A DNA stretch of 64,000 bases from Phragmites australis. Its lineage: Eukaryota > Streptophyta > Magnoliopsida > Poales > Poaceae. Shown here in pieces: positions 37,501 to 49,881 of this stretch. How positions within the stretch are numbered: the stretch's first letter is position 1; each line of letters begins with the position of its first letter. The stretch covers positions 45,605,958 to 45,669,957 of the forward strand of contig NC_084922.1 in NCBI RefSeq assembly GCF_958298935.1, given 5' to 3'. The position numbers and the translations under genes are program-made. The notes below the pieces were generated by a model that saw only the letters and a list, made by a program, of their open reading frames with translations, did not search any database and was not told where the DNA came from.

Positions 37501-38890
37501 TGGCTTCAGTGCTGTGGTATTGTAGTGCACTTGTGCCGCTTACCTGCCCACAAGTAAAGTCGTTCGTCCATGGATTATGTTGGTACGTACAGCTAGGAGG
37601 TAACGAGGAGTAAATTAGGTGCTCGTGCTACTACTGCAAAGGTTTTCAAGTTTCACTGTTTCATGAATCGATTGCTCTGCTTCCTTGCTTGAATTTGAAG
37701 CATGCCCGGGAGCGTTTGCGCGGCATGACCCGTGAATGCATGGGCATGGCCATGAATATGATCGTATCAAATATCAATTGCAAATGCATGTGCATGATTG
37801 TCAGTGCAACTTCAAGTTTTACTGTCGCACCATAAATCAGAGCCCAGCCGGCCCAAGTTTTAATCCGGCTCCACCGAACCACCGATGGCTCTGCTGCCAT
37901 GGACGCACAGTGGAGCAACTCTTAACGAAGACGCAACAGAAACAGTACCATATGTACTGCACGCTTACTGATTGCGCACCTCATCCTCGCCGTACACGAA
38001 CATGTTTGAGATAGGACCAGTAAAAATTTATGCCAATTAATACGCGTAAACAAGCAGCTACCTTTGTTTCGGTGACTCTTAAGCAGGCCTGAGGGCCTAA
38101 AGGCAATCAAGCCCACACAGTGCCGGTGTACTGTGGTAGCGTGGCCAGATGAAGCCGTTGAATGGCATGAACGACGTTGATCGCACAAGCTATCGCTCTC
38201 TATCCATCTCGTCCGCCACAACAGTGCTAGTACAACTGGTGCGTCAGTTCGCCCCACAGAACACAGTGAGCATCACTGCAACAGAGCACATCAAGCCAAC
38301 AAGCCCCACCCCTCGCTCCAAAAAAATAAAGCCAACAAGCCCCACAGGAAACAGGCAGCAGGTCGCAGCTTTTGCACTCCACAGTCCACGGCCGCAGCCC
38401 ACATCATCACGTACGCTAACGCGAAAATTTTGTTCCACACGAAACGAAACGGAAAGCTGGTATATGGAGGGACAGGATCACAGGACAGTGAGCAAACGAA
38501 TCGCAGCAAAAGCAGCAGCATTAAAGCTCCAGTGTCAGTACAGCACAGTAGGATCACACCCGAGCAACACGAGATATCATTGCACCCCAACGGTGGCGCC
38601 ACACGCACACATCATTTAGCACGTACTACATAGATGACATGACATAGATTAGTTATACACTACAACAAACAGCAGCAATTAACCATGCATGCATAGCCTT
38701 TTTTGGCTCAGCTTAAGCTCAAGACCTTCGCATGCAAGACGCAGCTCGCCGGCCGGGACCTCCGTTAATAGCCTCCCAGTCACGGATGAGCTGCGTACTC
38801 CGTTCATGGCAGAATGATTGAGTATTGGTAGTAAAACAAAGACTAGCTAGTGGTTAACAAGTAAGCAAGCGTACGTGCACAGCGTTGGAC
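34508..38890. other. Intergenic between the convergent OFP genes
   Basis: No supported gene. 35580-35720 is GC-rich with a (GGCTGC)n run at 35677-35704. 36220-36860 is a GC-rich island full of CpG with open frames on both strands and no domain. 36930-37290 is AT-rich and MITE-like but without ends I can fix. 38640-38890 is the 3' flank of the second OFP gene. Confidence 0.4.
35677..35704. repeat. (GGCTGC)n hexanucleotide repeat
   Basis: About four to five units of GGCTGC in a GC-rich patch; it creates an artefactual poly-Ala frame on the minus strand. Confidence 0.75.
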
Positions 38891-38907
38891 AGTGGATGAT
38901 GAGCCGC

Positions 38908-39561
38908 CTAGAACTGGCAGGGGGAGGGCGGGCAGAAGAGGCCGTTGCGAGTCCAGAGGTCGGCGAAGGCGTGGAGGATGAGCGGGTGGTGGCGCGGCGA
39001 GTTGAGGGAGAGAAACTGGTGGAGGAGGTCGTTGAGGTCGTCCCACGCGTAGATCTCCTTCTCCACCACCATCTGCACCATGGACTCGCGGAAGTCCTCG
39101 TACGGCTCCGCCGAGTCCACCGCTACAGGCACGCTCTCCATGGCCACGCGCCCGTACTGCTCCTCATCGTCGTGGCGCGCGGCCCCGCGCCTGCGGCGCC
39201 GGCGCTGCTGCCTCCGCCGCCGCCTCGTCTCCTGCTCCCGCTCCTGCAGCGGCACCGCCACCGGCTCCTCGTACAGCGAGTTGGTGTTGATGAACGACGC
39301 GGGCCCCCACAAGGAGGAGTCGGTGGAGGTGGCCGTGGTGCCACTGCACCCGCCCGCGGTGGTGGCCGTGAACGCCGTGGTGGTGGACGTGGAGGAGGCG
39401 TTGGGGGACTTGGGCTTGCCACCGCCGCAGAACAAGGACGACGAGGAGGAGGAGAAGATGGAGAACAGCTTCGGCCGGCGGCAGTTGCAGCCGATGTCCA
39501 CCACCGGCGGCTGCCGCAGCGTGAAGCTGGTGCCCCTCCTGGATGACCTGCCAGCAGACAT
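38908..39561 (-). CDS. OVATE family protein (OFP), second copy
   Basis: Single exon, 217 residues from MSAGRSSRRGTSFTL. Upstream in-frame codons reach 39609, but the ATG at 39561 gives the usual OFP N-terminus. Residues 11-35 read TSFTLRQPPVVDIGCNCRRP then KLFSI, the DVGCxC-RRPKL type motif of one OFP subgroup. Residues 36-95 are Ser/Thr-rich. Residues 113-126 are a strongly basic run (RRRRRQQRRRRRRG), probably nuclear-localising. The OVATE domain spans 146-206: VAVDSAEPYEDFRESMVQMV, then EIYAWDDLNDLLHQFLSLNS, then LILHAFADLW. OFPs act as repressors through KNOX/BELL and TRM partners. It differs from the OFP at 29683 outside the domain and belongs to another subgroup, so the pair is not a recent tandem duplicate. 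Confidence 0.88.
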   Translation of the reverse strand: MSAGRSSRRGTSFTLRQPPVVDIGCNCRRPKLFSIFSSSSSSLFCGGGKPKSPNASSTSTTTAFTATTAGGCSGTTATSTDSSLWGPASFINTNSLYEEPVAVPLQEREQETRRRRRQQRRRRRRGAARHDDEEQYGRVAMESVPVAVDSAEPYEDFRESMVQMVVEKEIYAWDDLNDLLHQFLSLNSPRHHPLILHAFADLWTRNGLFCPPSPCQF

Positions 39562-39706
39562 GCTTGGTGCAAGTGTAGTGTACCTGTGTACGTGCTTGAG
39601 CGCGCACACAGAGAGAAGCTATCTAGTCGAGGCTACGAGCTCGGCTACAGTGAGCTGTTGCGTTCTTGGAGCTTGGAGCTGGAGGAGGCCAGGAGGATGG
39701 TGGAGC

Positions 39707-39712
39707 TATATA
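39707..39712 (-). promoter_or_regulatory. TATA box of second OFP gene
   Basis: TATATA on the minus strand within a TAATATATAGCTCC context, about 150 bp upstream of the ATG. Further upstream (39780-39815) is a GAGGT-type repeat that reads as CCTCA/CT-rich on the gene strand, a common grass core-promoter feature. Confidence 0.55.
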
Positions 39713-39829
39713 TTAATGGGGCGCCACAGCGTGGGGAAACGAACGAATGGGCCGGGGGAGTAAAGATAGCAACGTGAACGGTGAGGTGAGGTGAGGTGAG
39801 GAGAGGAGGGAGGAGGCGGGGGAGCCAGC

Positions 39830-41984
39830 GTGTGAAGGGGGTAGAGGTGTGACCGTGTGAGGGGCTGAGGGCAAGTGTGATGCTGGTAAAATAAGCTGAG
39901 ACAGTATACTGTAAAAGGAGAGAGAGAGCATACATGCACAAGCTGTGTCTGCATGCGATGACGTGCGAATGGATGCAACATGTATAGATTGGATCCTGGA
40001 GGATCATGTCAGAGCCTCAGAGGAGGCTTGCAGATGTGTGCATGCATAATACGGCTGGTGTGACCGGACAGAGAGGTAATTTTGCGCAGTAAATTCTGGG
40101 CAGGAGCGTATGGGAAAGAGGATGGTTGGGGACTTGGGGTAGTAAAGAATTTCTGGTGGTGGGTTGTAGGACGGAAGTCTGCTATTGGAGTTGACTAACT
40201 GTTCATGTGAGGACAAGCTGGCCCCGCTCCCATGCATATTTTCTCTTGAACTTTTGAAGGGACTTGCTACTTGTTCTTATTCTTAGTTGTATGTTGCTAG
40301 GTGCAGTGCTTAAGTTTTAAAAAGAAACTAGCTCTAAATATTGGGGACAATTGAATCATAGATACACTAATTTGAGCGTTATGCACTTCGTTGTCTTTAT
40401 TCATTCAAACTTTGATATGTTGCTCTCATTCGTGAAAAAGTGTCAATTGCGGTGCCATCTGACAAAACCAAACAAGATTTTCATAGATAGTACGATCAAG
40501 AAATACCGGAGCAAAAACGTACTCAAAGATGGCGCAGAAATATGGGCGAATGAAACGACGAAGAAAACTGCGCCCAAGATCCTCTGGTGGATACATATGG
40601 TCAGATAAACATCCAAGCGTTTGATCTGCAGGCTGCAGCAAAACAGTCATAGGACAATGCTGCAGCCATGGCCTCATAGAGCCACTGTACTACTCCAGTA
40701 CTTGCTCTGTTTGTAGTTCTGTGGCGTTCTGCCTCTCTTTCGCTCGCTCTCACTTTCCCTACTCAATTTTATCTTCAGAGAAAGTTGAAAACAGTGCTCA
40801 AGTGCCATGAAAAGTACAAAACTCCGACATAAAAACCTGTTTCATGCATCTATACACGAGAGAGAGGAAGAAATCTATGACACGATCTATGACATTGATG
40901 AGGTGCACAACTCACGCGTGTGCACTTCGAGGAAAATTATGTGCCTTCGAATTGCACGCTCTAGCTTCTATGGAGTAGCTGCGGAGTGCGCGCTGCATGC
41001 CTGGATCGCCACCCGCCTAGGCTTGCCTGAAACACGTATGCGTGTTGCATCTGTTAACAGTGAGGTCACTTTTTCCTCCTTTCTATGGCTCCTTGCCTGA
41101 AGAAGCTGCAGGGATCGGAGGGATCTTGGATACGGCTCGTAAGTTCCACCAGCGCAGCATGCATGCAATCCATCTTGGGCTGTTCACTCATGCACTTTCA
41201 CTGTGTATGCAGCTCTAGCTTCTTTTCATGCGAGGTTTGGTCAGTGCAAAATACACTAAACACACGCGTACCAGTAAGCTAATCATGACCACATGCGCTG
41301 AAATGCGGCCGCAGCTACAGCTGAAGAATCGCTAATCATTCTCAGATCCAGAAGAATTTGCCAGCTACAAATCCCAGTTATTTTGATCCAACTAGCACTA
41401 GTAGTATAACGAAGCCATTACAAACAGATTAGTACTAGTACTACTACTAGTAGTATAATCAGTGCGCCATTTCAGAGAAGTCAAAGAGGATCTTCCCAAG
41501 GCTACAGTCAGAGGCAATGCCTATTTCCCTCGGAAAAAAAGAAAGGCACTGCGCATGCACGCGAAGGTTCGCAGAAGGAGTATAGAATAGAAGCCTCCAT
41601 TTGCCAGTGAATCGTACGGCACCACGCCGATCGATCTGTACAGAGGCCATCCGCTGGGTTGGACTCCGGGCGCTGCTTAATCTCGAGCAAGCGGGATTAT
41701 TTAAGGAGCTGTCGATTGCGGAGCTCGATGCATGTGCATTGCTCTTCACCAAGACCGGCCGGGGAGCACGGCGGGTTCTGCCCATGCCTTCGAATCCGGC
41801 TCTGCCCTCCTCAGGTTTTAAGACCGCTCTAATCGATCCCAATGCGCTGCCTGCAGGCCAGCACAGAGAGTTCAATTACTCCGTGGTCTGTGCTGGCATT
41901 GACGATCTTAAAACGCGATCCTGATTGGTTTGATTACTCCTGCACTACTTAATCCATGGGGTACGAGAGTAGTTTTATTTACTA
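39830..41984. other. Intergenic, upstream of second OFP gene
   Basis: Mixed unique-looking DNA, no supported gene. An open frame on the plus strand at 41601-41924 has no recognisable domain. A small ACTAGTAC palindromic cluster lies at 41395-41456. Confidence 0.4.
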
Positions 41985-42237
41985 CTCCCGTCGATGATAA
42001 ATATAGATAGTTTTAGATTTATATATAAGTATTAAGAAAGTAGATTAAATGATTTTGTTGTTTTTTATTTATTTATTATTAAAAAAAGATAATTTATTTA
42101 TTTGTGAGAGTGGTAGTATTGTTAAACAAGGGCTAGACAGGAAAAAGAGAAAAAATATATATAGAAGTTCGAGAATAACTTATATTTAGAGAATAGTTGA
42201 GGAGGCTAAAACGACCTACATTTGCAACTGGAGGGAG
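41985..42237. mobile_element. Stowaway MITE, same subfamily as 49882-50135
   Basis: Left end CTCCCGTCGATGATAAATAT, right complement CTCCCTCCAGTTGCAAATGT, with TA on both sides. Interior segments such as TTAGATTTATATATAAG, GAAGTTCGAGAATAACTTAT and AGGCTAAAACGAC match the copy at 49882-50135. About 253 bp. Confidence 0.75.
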
Positions 42238-42239
42238 TA

Positions 42240-43900
42240 TTTATTTCAGGTAGAGAAAGTAAAAAATAATTTATAGATTATGGATTAAGAAAAGTTAGAT
42301 TGTGAAATATTGGATTCTAAAAATCTGATAGTTGTTTGACAACATGTATTTTGAGGGATGGATTGCTGCTTTTAGAAATCAATAGTCTATAATATCCTCA
42401 GTTGTTTTGGTTGGCACGTCTATTCTTTTGCGACACGTTTAACATTCGACTGGACTTGTAATTTATTTTGAAATACAAAAATTCATAAAGAAAATTTAAA
42501 AGATACATCATTCATACAAACTTAGATATTTTGCTTCATAGTTTTTAACATTTTCATGAGCACACATATTTTCACGAGCGCACATATTTTTATCAGATAT
42601 AGCATGCTATAATAAAGTCATCAGAACTAGTTTCATGATTTTAGATAGTTTAAAATTTAACCATGAATTTAAGAATTTATAATGTGTTTAATTAAGCACA
42701 GAAAATTCAGTAAACATTTCATGCATGCATGCATTTTTAACATGTAGGCCCCATGAATACAAAACTAACCAAATTTCTTTCATATTTTTTTAAGCTGTAA
42801 TTATTTTTCTATGACTTTTACAAGATTATGAATGCATTAGTTCTAACTTACATAGCTAGTTTATCTAACTTTTTACTGTAGCAGCTACCAGCAACACTCA
42901 CGGGCATCATGGCTGGATGCCAGCATGGCGCCACTCGCCAACAGTGAATCCAGTAGTGGAGGGTAGCACCAGCACTAGTGCAACCGGGAGCTCACCAAGT
43001 GCTTAGATAGCCCAGAGGAGCTCGGCAGCCGCGGGTCGACGGTCAGCATCTTCACGACGGCGGAGGAAAAACACACGGCAAGGAAAGCTTCAAATCAAAG
43101 GGTGTTGGCTATGTATCTACGACGAGATCTGATCCGGGAGGCACAAAATGATGTGAGCAAACCATAGATAGAAGCATTCGATCGACAGCTCACCGTAGCC
43201 AAGGAATCGACGGGGGTGGTGGGGCTCGGTGTGGTTGCTATCGCGAAAAGAGACGGCCGCGTGCTCAGTGCTCTTGCAGAAAGGAGGATGGAGGCAAGGG
43301 AGCTCATGGGGGGAGTCGTAGTGGTGCCATCCACACTGGAATACAAGCCATCCATGTCGTAGATCGATTTTGCGCTGGTCACCGGAGCTCGCAAAGCATC
43401 CCTGTACGCGATGATGTTGGCGAGCTTGGGCGCCTCTATGTTGAGGTCCAATGGATCTATTTGTGCCGGATCCGTGCCGATATTGGTAGGTCTGCACTGC
43501 TTTGATGGTGGCGGTGTCAAATCAGCGTCGACAACGGCTAGGGTTGCCAGGAGAATTAGAGGATGGTAGGGAGCGAGGGGTGCGATCGGGTGCAGATGGG
43601 GGTGTCGGGGGCAGGGGTTAGGACTATAGCAAGGGTGGGTAATTACCGTGAAAGCTCAATGTGTATTTTAATCTCTTAGTACTTCACAATCTGATGCAAG
43701 CTATGGAGAGATAGATTGTTGGATTGTAGCAATTTAGAGGTCAAATCGCTACAATCTAATTGTACAATATGCCTATTTATTTCAGTTAGAAATTGTAAAA
43801 ACCACAATTTAAGACAAACCGGGTCTTAGGTTTTTGGAAGCTGAATATTGCCAGCCCTAGTTTTGAAGTGACAAATGTGTGCGCCTAAAGAGGAAGCTCT
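42240..43900. other. Non-genic stretch, probably decayed transposon
   Basis: AT-rich flanks surround a GC-richer core (42880-43600). The open frame on the minus strand at 43520-43095 (141 codons) has no domain I recognise. The phrase ATTTATTTCAG with a similar following stretch occurs at both 42240 and 43778, hinting at an unidentified element. Confidence 0.35.
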
Positions 43901-43907
43901 CAGTCTC

Positions 43908-45866
43908 AAGCCGTGTGATGTGAAATTTTTACTTTTTAGTTTTTTTTGAAAATATTTTTTATAAATAGATCCCCTAGTAAAAGATGTTTAGAAATAGACT
44001 CTTTTTACGTAGCTATAACTTTTAACGCTGTTGGACCATTACACGTCACTGTCGGGCTTGGCACCATTTTATGCCACCTAAGATGTAGGTTAAACGCACT
44101 TGCTGACGTATTATAGCACGACGTCGTAGTTCAATAGCACTGTGCCAGGTGTTTTGGCGCCATGCCATCTGCAGCGCGCCGACATGCTCCGGCACTTGTT
44201 CCACCTGATCTTGTGGCGAAACATCACCACTGTAAAAAGAACTTCACGGCAGGCTAGGCTGGTGCGCACCTCAGCTCTGTTGAACTCCCCGCTGTAAAAA
44301 GAATTTCACGGCAGGCTAGCCATCTTTTGTGCTTGTGCAAATTAAAACACCGATATTCTTTTTTGTTTGTTTGCTTAATCAGAGGAAATTATGAAAATTC
44401 TTGTAGACTCGGTCGTAGCTGAAAATAGGGAGGCATCCCAGGTTAATGCTTGAAACTTTGTTGCTTCCAATTATGTGCGAAATTTTACAACGGAACTGTA
44501 TGTAAAAAAACCATAGAATATAACAAATCGACTTCATGTTTTTTTGGTAACGGTGGTGATTACCATTACCGTTTCAGATTAATATTGGCTTCAACACAGG
44601 AATGATACAAATATCGTTCCTAAACATGTATAATTTGCAACAGAAGAATCATACGACTCATGCAAATCTGGCTCTATGCAACAACTTGTCCTATCAGACC
44701 AGAAGATTGATGATAATATCAAATATAAAAAAACAATCACTGCAGTGCATTATGTGGTTGTAAATGAATCGTTCTTGTGTGAGATGATACAAATGGAATC
44801 TCAATTGCTTAGGCTTTGGCTCCTGTTTTATCTATTGGCAGATCAGTCTTCACTACAAAATAATCTCAATTGCTGCACCGCTCTCTAGCTCACTAGCCTC
44901 TACTTAGATCAACCAAATGCAAAGTACTACAACTACCACCACTAGCTTTAGCTGCACAGATAGCATGCATTCAACCAATAAAACAACAAGCTCCACCATC
45001 GATGGATCCATGGCTGCCTGGCTGCGACGGCAAGGATGTCGACAATATCGGTGATTCCCGCCCTGCCACTGCGCCGCGCGCCGCTGGCCTGCGTCACCCG
45101 CTCGTGCTTTCCCCACTCCACCCGCCCTCCTGCGCCCCAGGCCGAGCGCTGGCCACCCGCTCGTGCCTGCCCCGCTCCGCCCTTTCGCCTGAGAATCTTG
45201 ATAGTTAATTCATTAAACACATAGGGAAACATATACGTCCTTTTAGACCTGCACTTTCTTGCCTTAAGCTTCTGCATCTTTGCCTTGAGAATTTACTCTC
45301 CTGTGCTTTCTTGACTTAAGCTTATTTGCTTCTGCATCTGCTCCTCCATCAGAAGATTTGGAGCGGGGTTCCTGTCGGAGGTGCAGATCCAGGATCCTGT
45401 CGAAGCAAAATCCGTGCACGCGGCTACTGGTGCTGCTGGCGTTAAATATCACTGCCTACTTGGTGGATCCGTTGTCAACGACCCGGGGCCTTGGAGGTGT
45501 GGCCTCGGGCTGCAGCCGGGGGCGATGAGGCAGCACCGCGAGCTCGGGCGATGGCTACGGAAGATGAGACGGTGGCGCAACCTCGAGCGACGGCCAGGGG
45601 AGATGTGGCGGCGGCGCGGGCTCGGGTAGCGGCCGAGGGCAACGAGACGACGGCGTGACCTCGGAGATTTGTGCGACGGGGATGTGACCGTGAAAGAAGT
45701 GGGGCTAGCTCTACAGCGTCCTGACCTGCGACGCCTATATGACATATCACGGTGCTAAAAAAGGTGACATAGTACAGTGGACTAATGGCGCCAGATACTA
45801 AGCCTATTTCTAAAATATATTTTTGAAAACAGCTAAAAAATTCCACTCGTGTGATCGCAATCAAGT
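43908..45866. mobile_element. Possible MULE-like element with long TIRs
   Basis: 43910-43985 and the complement of 45785-45862 share an imperfect inverted repeat: GTGATGTGAAATTTTTACTT against GAGTGGAATTTTTTAGC, then TTTT-gap-AAAATAT-TTTTA-AAATAG. Both sides go on to a GGCGCCA motif further in. The interior is GC-rich (45000-45200, 45480-45660), as in gene-capturing Mutator-like elements. No transposase or convincing 9-bp target duplication seen, so the class is tentative. Confidence 0.4.
44228..44322. repeat. Two-copy direct repeat
   Basis: CTGTAAAAAGAA(C/T)TTCACGG followed by CAGGCTAG occurs twice, 61-62 bp apart (from about 44230 and 44292). Confidence 0.75.
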
Positions 45867-45884
45867 TGTGTCTATCTGTACTTG

Positions 45885-45958
45885 CACTATTACAGAACAT
45901 CTCATCTTTACCGAGTTATTACTGTCGGTTCACAAAAACTAGTACTAATTGGTGAAGC
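45885..45958 (+). mobile_element. Lone CACTA terminus
   Basis: CACTATTACAGAACATCTC followed by TTACTGTCGGTTC and ACTAGTACTAATTGG, the subterminal style of CACTA elements. It ends abruptly at the copia LTR that starts near 45985. No partner end seen. Confidence 0.5.
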
Positions 45959-46539
45959 CGATCCGGAAGAAGCCATCAATGATTGTAGATGAGTCAATGT
46001 AGACATAGATGAGTTGATGGAGCTCGTGTGTTGTAGATGTATTAGTGTCCGACCTAGTGAAGATGACGGTGATGCGGAGGAGGAGCTCGGTGTAGTTGTG
46101 GCATGGATGATGGCGTCGACCTTCGCTCCATTGCAGTGCTCAAGATGATCGGTCTAGGATTTTGATGTAGGGATAGTTTTAGCCACGTGAGATAGATAAC
46201 GCGCGAGCCCCAATGTTTCCCCTTTTTATTATGGCGATGTGTGGAATAGGACCGCAACCAAAAGGAGTTGGTTGCTCCCCTGATCTGGACACGTGGTGAG
46301 GACGGACTCCCCCTTATTCTCGGTTTATAGGCCAAGATCAATATCCAATATTTTCCCTCCTGATAGTAAGGTTAACATTATAAGCGCACTCTTTATGAAA
46401 TAACACACCGAGTCAAAGTGTTACAACGACTAATAAAATACCACTAGAATCTAAAAACCTATAGTATATTACTCCATCTCAAAATAAAAATTTGTTATGC
46501 TTAATGAAAGTTAGTTAGTTTTATGGTTCTCTTATCTAA

Positions 46540-48957
46540 AATTAGAGGATTTTCAATAACCATCTGCTGAAAACATGATACCAAAAAATATAGGGTGGTA
46601 AGTCTTTAGTGAGTAGATCCACAAGCATTGATTTAGTGCTTATATGATTGACATTGATTGTTTGATCCTAGATTTATATTTCACAATATGGTATTTAATA
46701 TCGATGTGTTTGATAGCACAATTCGACTTGTTATTACTTGTATAGAGAACTGTGGGTTGATTATCGTAGTATAACATAAGCGGTTTTGAAATGTTATCTA
46801 CCACTCTTAATCTCGACATAAAGTTATTTAGTCATACAGCCTGCCCGATAGCCTCATAACATGCTACAAACTTAGCTTGCATCATTGACGATGCCATATC
46901 TTTTCCACGATATAGCTCATCTTATGAGAGTGAAGATATAACCTAACGTGAATTTCTTAGTATCCACACACCCTGTAAATTCTGCATCCAAATAGCCAAC
47001 ATCTTCAAGGTTATCGGATTTACTAAAAATAAGCATTTAGTTCTTAGTGTATTGCAAATAGTGAATGATTTTCTTAACGACTTTTTAGTGATCCGACTTT
47101 GAATTTGACTGATATCTACCAAGCATCCCGGTTACAAAAGCTAAATCAGGGCGCATACATACTTGAGCGTATATAATACTTCCAACAATAAAATCATAAG
47201 GAACCGACTTTATCTGATTAGCTTCACATTGGTTACTTGGACATTGAAATATCCCAAACTTACCATCCTTACCAATAGGAGCAGGCGAGGCAGATCACTT
47301 ATGCATATTGTATTTCCTCTGTACTCTGTTGATGTGCCTTTTGAGATAAACATAATACTCTTTTGGACTCATCTCGGTGAATCTCAATGCCAAGAATGTA
47401 AAAAGCTTCATCGAGATCTTTCATGTCAAAATTAGAGAAAAAAATCTCTTAGTCTCAAATAGCATATCCTTATCGCCGCTGGCCAACAAAATATCATCCA
47501 CATAAATATGTAAGATAATGAATATCCCCTTTAAACTTAACATAAATGAAGTTATCAACTTCTTTTTCTTAAAGCCAAAATTTATAATAACCTTATCAAA
47601 CTTGAGATACTACTATCTGGACGCTTGTTTTAGACCATAAATTAATTTCTTAAGGCAACGTCTCATATGGTCTTTATCTTCTATGACAAAACCTTTTGGT
47701 TGAGTCATATAAACATTTTCTTTGAAGTCACCATTAAGGAGTGTTGTCTTTATGTTCATCTGATACAACTCTAAATCATAGGTACATGCACCATAATATT
47801 TCTAAAACAATCTTTACTTGATATAGGAGAGAAAGTTTCATTATAGTCAATTCCTTCTCTTTGCAAGAAGCCTTTTGTTATGAGCCTCACTTTGAACCTT
47901 TTGATGTTCCCTTTAGATTCATACTTGATTTTGTAGACTAATTTACACACCATTATTTTGGCTAAATCAGGGTTTTCTACTAGGTTCCACACATCATAGG
48001 ATTTAATTCATCCTTCATGACATTAAGCCACTTAGGTGCATGCTCACTCATCGCAGCCTCTTTATATGAGTTGGGATCTTCTACCTTCTCTATGTCATTA
48101 GAATCCTCATTCATATAGACAACATAATCATTCAAGATGGTAGGTCTTCGATCACACTGCGATCTCCTGATTGGTCCATTAGCCACCGCAGGACCATGAT
48201 TGGGTATTGTAGGGGACTGCTGATGCTCATCACTAGGTGCATTGGTAGGAATTTTAGAGACCTCAACATGGGGCGCACTGACATTATTTTTTATTGAAGG
48301 TGCAACCATCTGGGGCACAAGAATGTAAGCCTCTTGGATCAGTGGCGTAGAAACATAAACCTGCTTCTCCTTAAGACCAACTTCTCTGGGCTCTAGATCT
48401 CCGTTCTCAAGAAACACAGTGTGTCTTATTTCTACGAACTTAATGATGCTATCTGGACAATAAAAGCAATACCCTTTTGATATTTTAGAATACACGATAA
48501 AGTGATAATTAACTGTCATAGAATCTAATTTCTCAATATGTAGATTAAATACTTTAGCTTTAGCAGGACAGTCACACATGCGTAAGTACTTCAAAGTGGG
48601 TTTTCTTCCAGTCCATAACTTGTAAGGTGTTTTTGGAACTAATTTACTGGAAACTCGATTAAGAATGCGTGCGGTCATCTTATGTGTATCTATAATCCAA
48701 TTGGCAAACAAGAATAGCTGAACATATTTCACACCATGTCCATAAGTGTACGGTTGCATCACTCAGCTACCCTATTCTGCTGAGGTTCACTAGGTGTAGA
48801 ATATTAGGCTAATATACCATTTTTTTGAAGTAATCTGGCAAAACGATCAGGAATTTGCTCGTAAGGGGCATATCTTCCATAATACTCTCCCTCTCGATCC
48901 GATCTCACTACTTTAATCTTTACATTGTGTTGATTTTCTACCTCAGCCTTAAATGAG
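46540..48957 (-). pseudogene. Copia pol relic (integrase, RT, RNase H)
   Basis: Minus strand in order: integrase core end with VVRSDREGEYYGRYAPYEQ (about 48900); integrase C-terminal region with MTARILNRVSSKLVPKTPYK and LRMCDCPAKAKVFN (48700-48560); linker GYCFYCPDSIIKFVEIRHTV (about 48480); RT start with APKWLNVMKDEL (about 48030); RT VYKIKYESKGNIKRFKVRL and GIDYNETFSPISSKD (47930-47810); and RNase H with AKFVACYEAIGQAV (about 46860). Stops and frame changes throughout, with the longest intact piece 260 codons (48762-47980). Inactive. Confidence 0.8.
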
Positions 48958-49359
48958 TCGATGTAGTTGGTGTAGATATAGATGAGTTGGTGGAGCTCGC
49001 GTGTAGTTGACGTAGTAGTGGCTGGTCCAGTGAAGACGATGGCGATGTGGAGGAGGAGCTCGGTGTAGTTGTGTTGGCGTTGTGGTGTAGATGCCGGTGA
49101 CAACATTCGCTCTACTGCAGCACCCCAGGAAGATTGGTCTAGGGTATTGATGTAGGGATAGCATTAGATACGTAAGATAGATAACCTATAAGCACAGTGA
49201 TGGGCCCATGATTTTCATGTTAGATGTACATAGTATATTGTATATAGCTAATTTTTTATAACTATAAATATAAAATAATGATAAGATCCAAAGTACAAAT
49301 TATTTATAATAATGACAATATCTAAGGTAATATAAACAAACTAAAATATTGAAATTATA

Positions 49360-49515
49360 ATACAACTTTTCGATTCTCCATCTTTTGAAATGTAGCTATG
49401 ATGATATCGTCCTCAACTTGCAAAAAGAAATCTTGCTCAATAAGTATGACCAAGCAATCATTCATATATTAACTTCTTATTTTATTTCTTAGCTTATTCT
49501 TCACATAAGTTATTA
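49360..49515 (-). pseudogene. hAT transposase C-terminal fragment
   Basis: The minus strand reads VFSIITYVKNKLRNKIRS, a stop, then YMNDCLVILIEQDFF and DDIIIATFQKMENRK. This matches the end of plant hAT transposases just after the dimerisation region (FSAxxxxKxKLRN, then NDxLVxxIExxxF, then IIxxFQxM). Only the last 50 or so codons remain, with one stop. It lies near the left end of the element, as expected for a minus-strand gene. Confidence 0.65.
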
Positions 49516-49881
49516 TAGAAAACACTCTTTTCTAGTTAGATTCACTTCGCATCCGATTTTATATTTGGTATCATTTGATCTGGTTGAATCAAACAAAGGA
49601 AAATAATGCTAAAAAGACATTAGTACTGTTGCACAACATCAGAAGGGCAAGGTGAACATGAATCCTAACATGCTTCAAATTGCAATCGAATGATCAGAAT
49701 AAATAAAATTGCAAAAAATGAATACATGAGCTCAGTACTTGCACTGGTTATTGAGGGGGCATAGGCATAAATGAACAGCTGCATATCTATGTTAGGACGG
49801 AGTTAACAAAAGTACAATCAATCATCAAAAATCAACGCGTTAGACTTTTCCATCCAAATATAAATTAGCGGCAAGACGTTA

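Noticed and set aside
39080..39763. Long plus-strand frames over the second OFP gene
   Set aside because: Mirror frames of the OVATE coding sequence with low-complexity translations.
43095..43520. 141-codon minus-strand frame
   Set aside because: No recognisable domain, overlapping open frame in another phase, AT-rich repeat-like surroundings; kept only as non-genic.
44851..44876. CACTACAAAATAATCTC as a CACTA end
   Set aside because: No subterminal repeats follow and no partner end; a chance match is likely.
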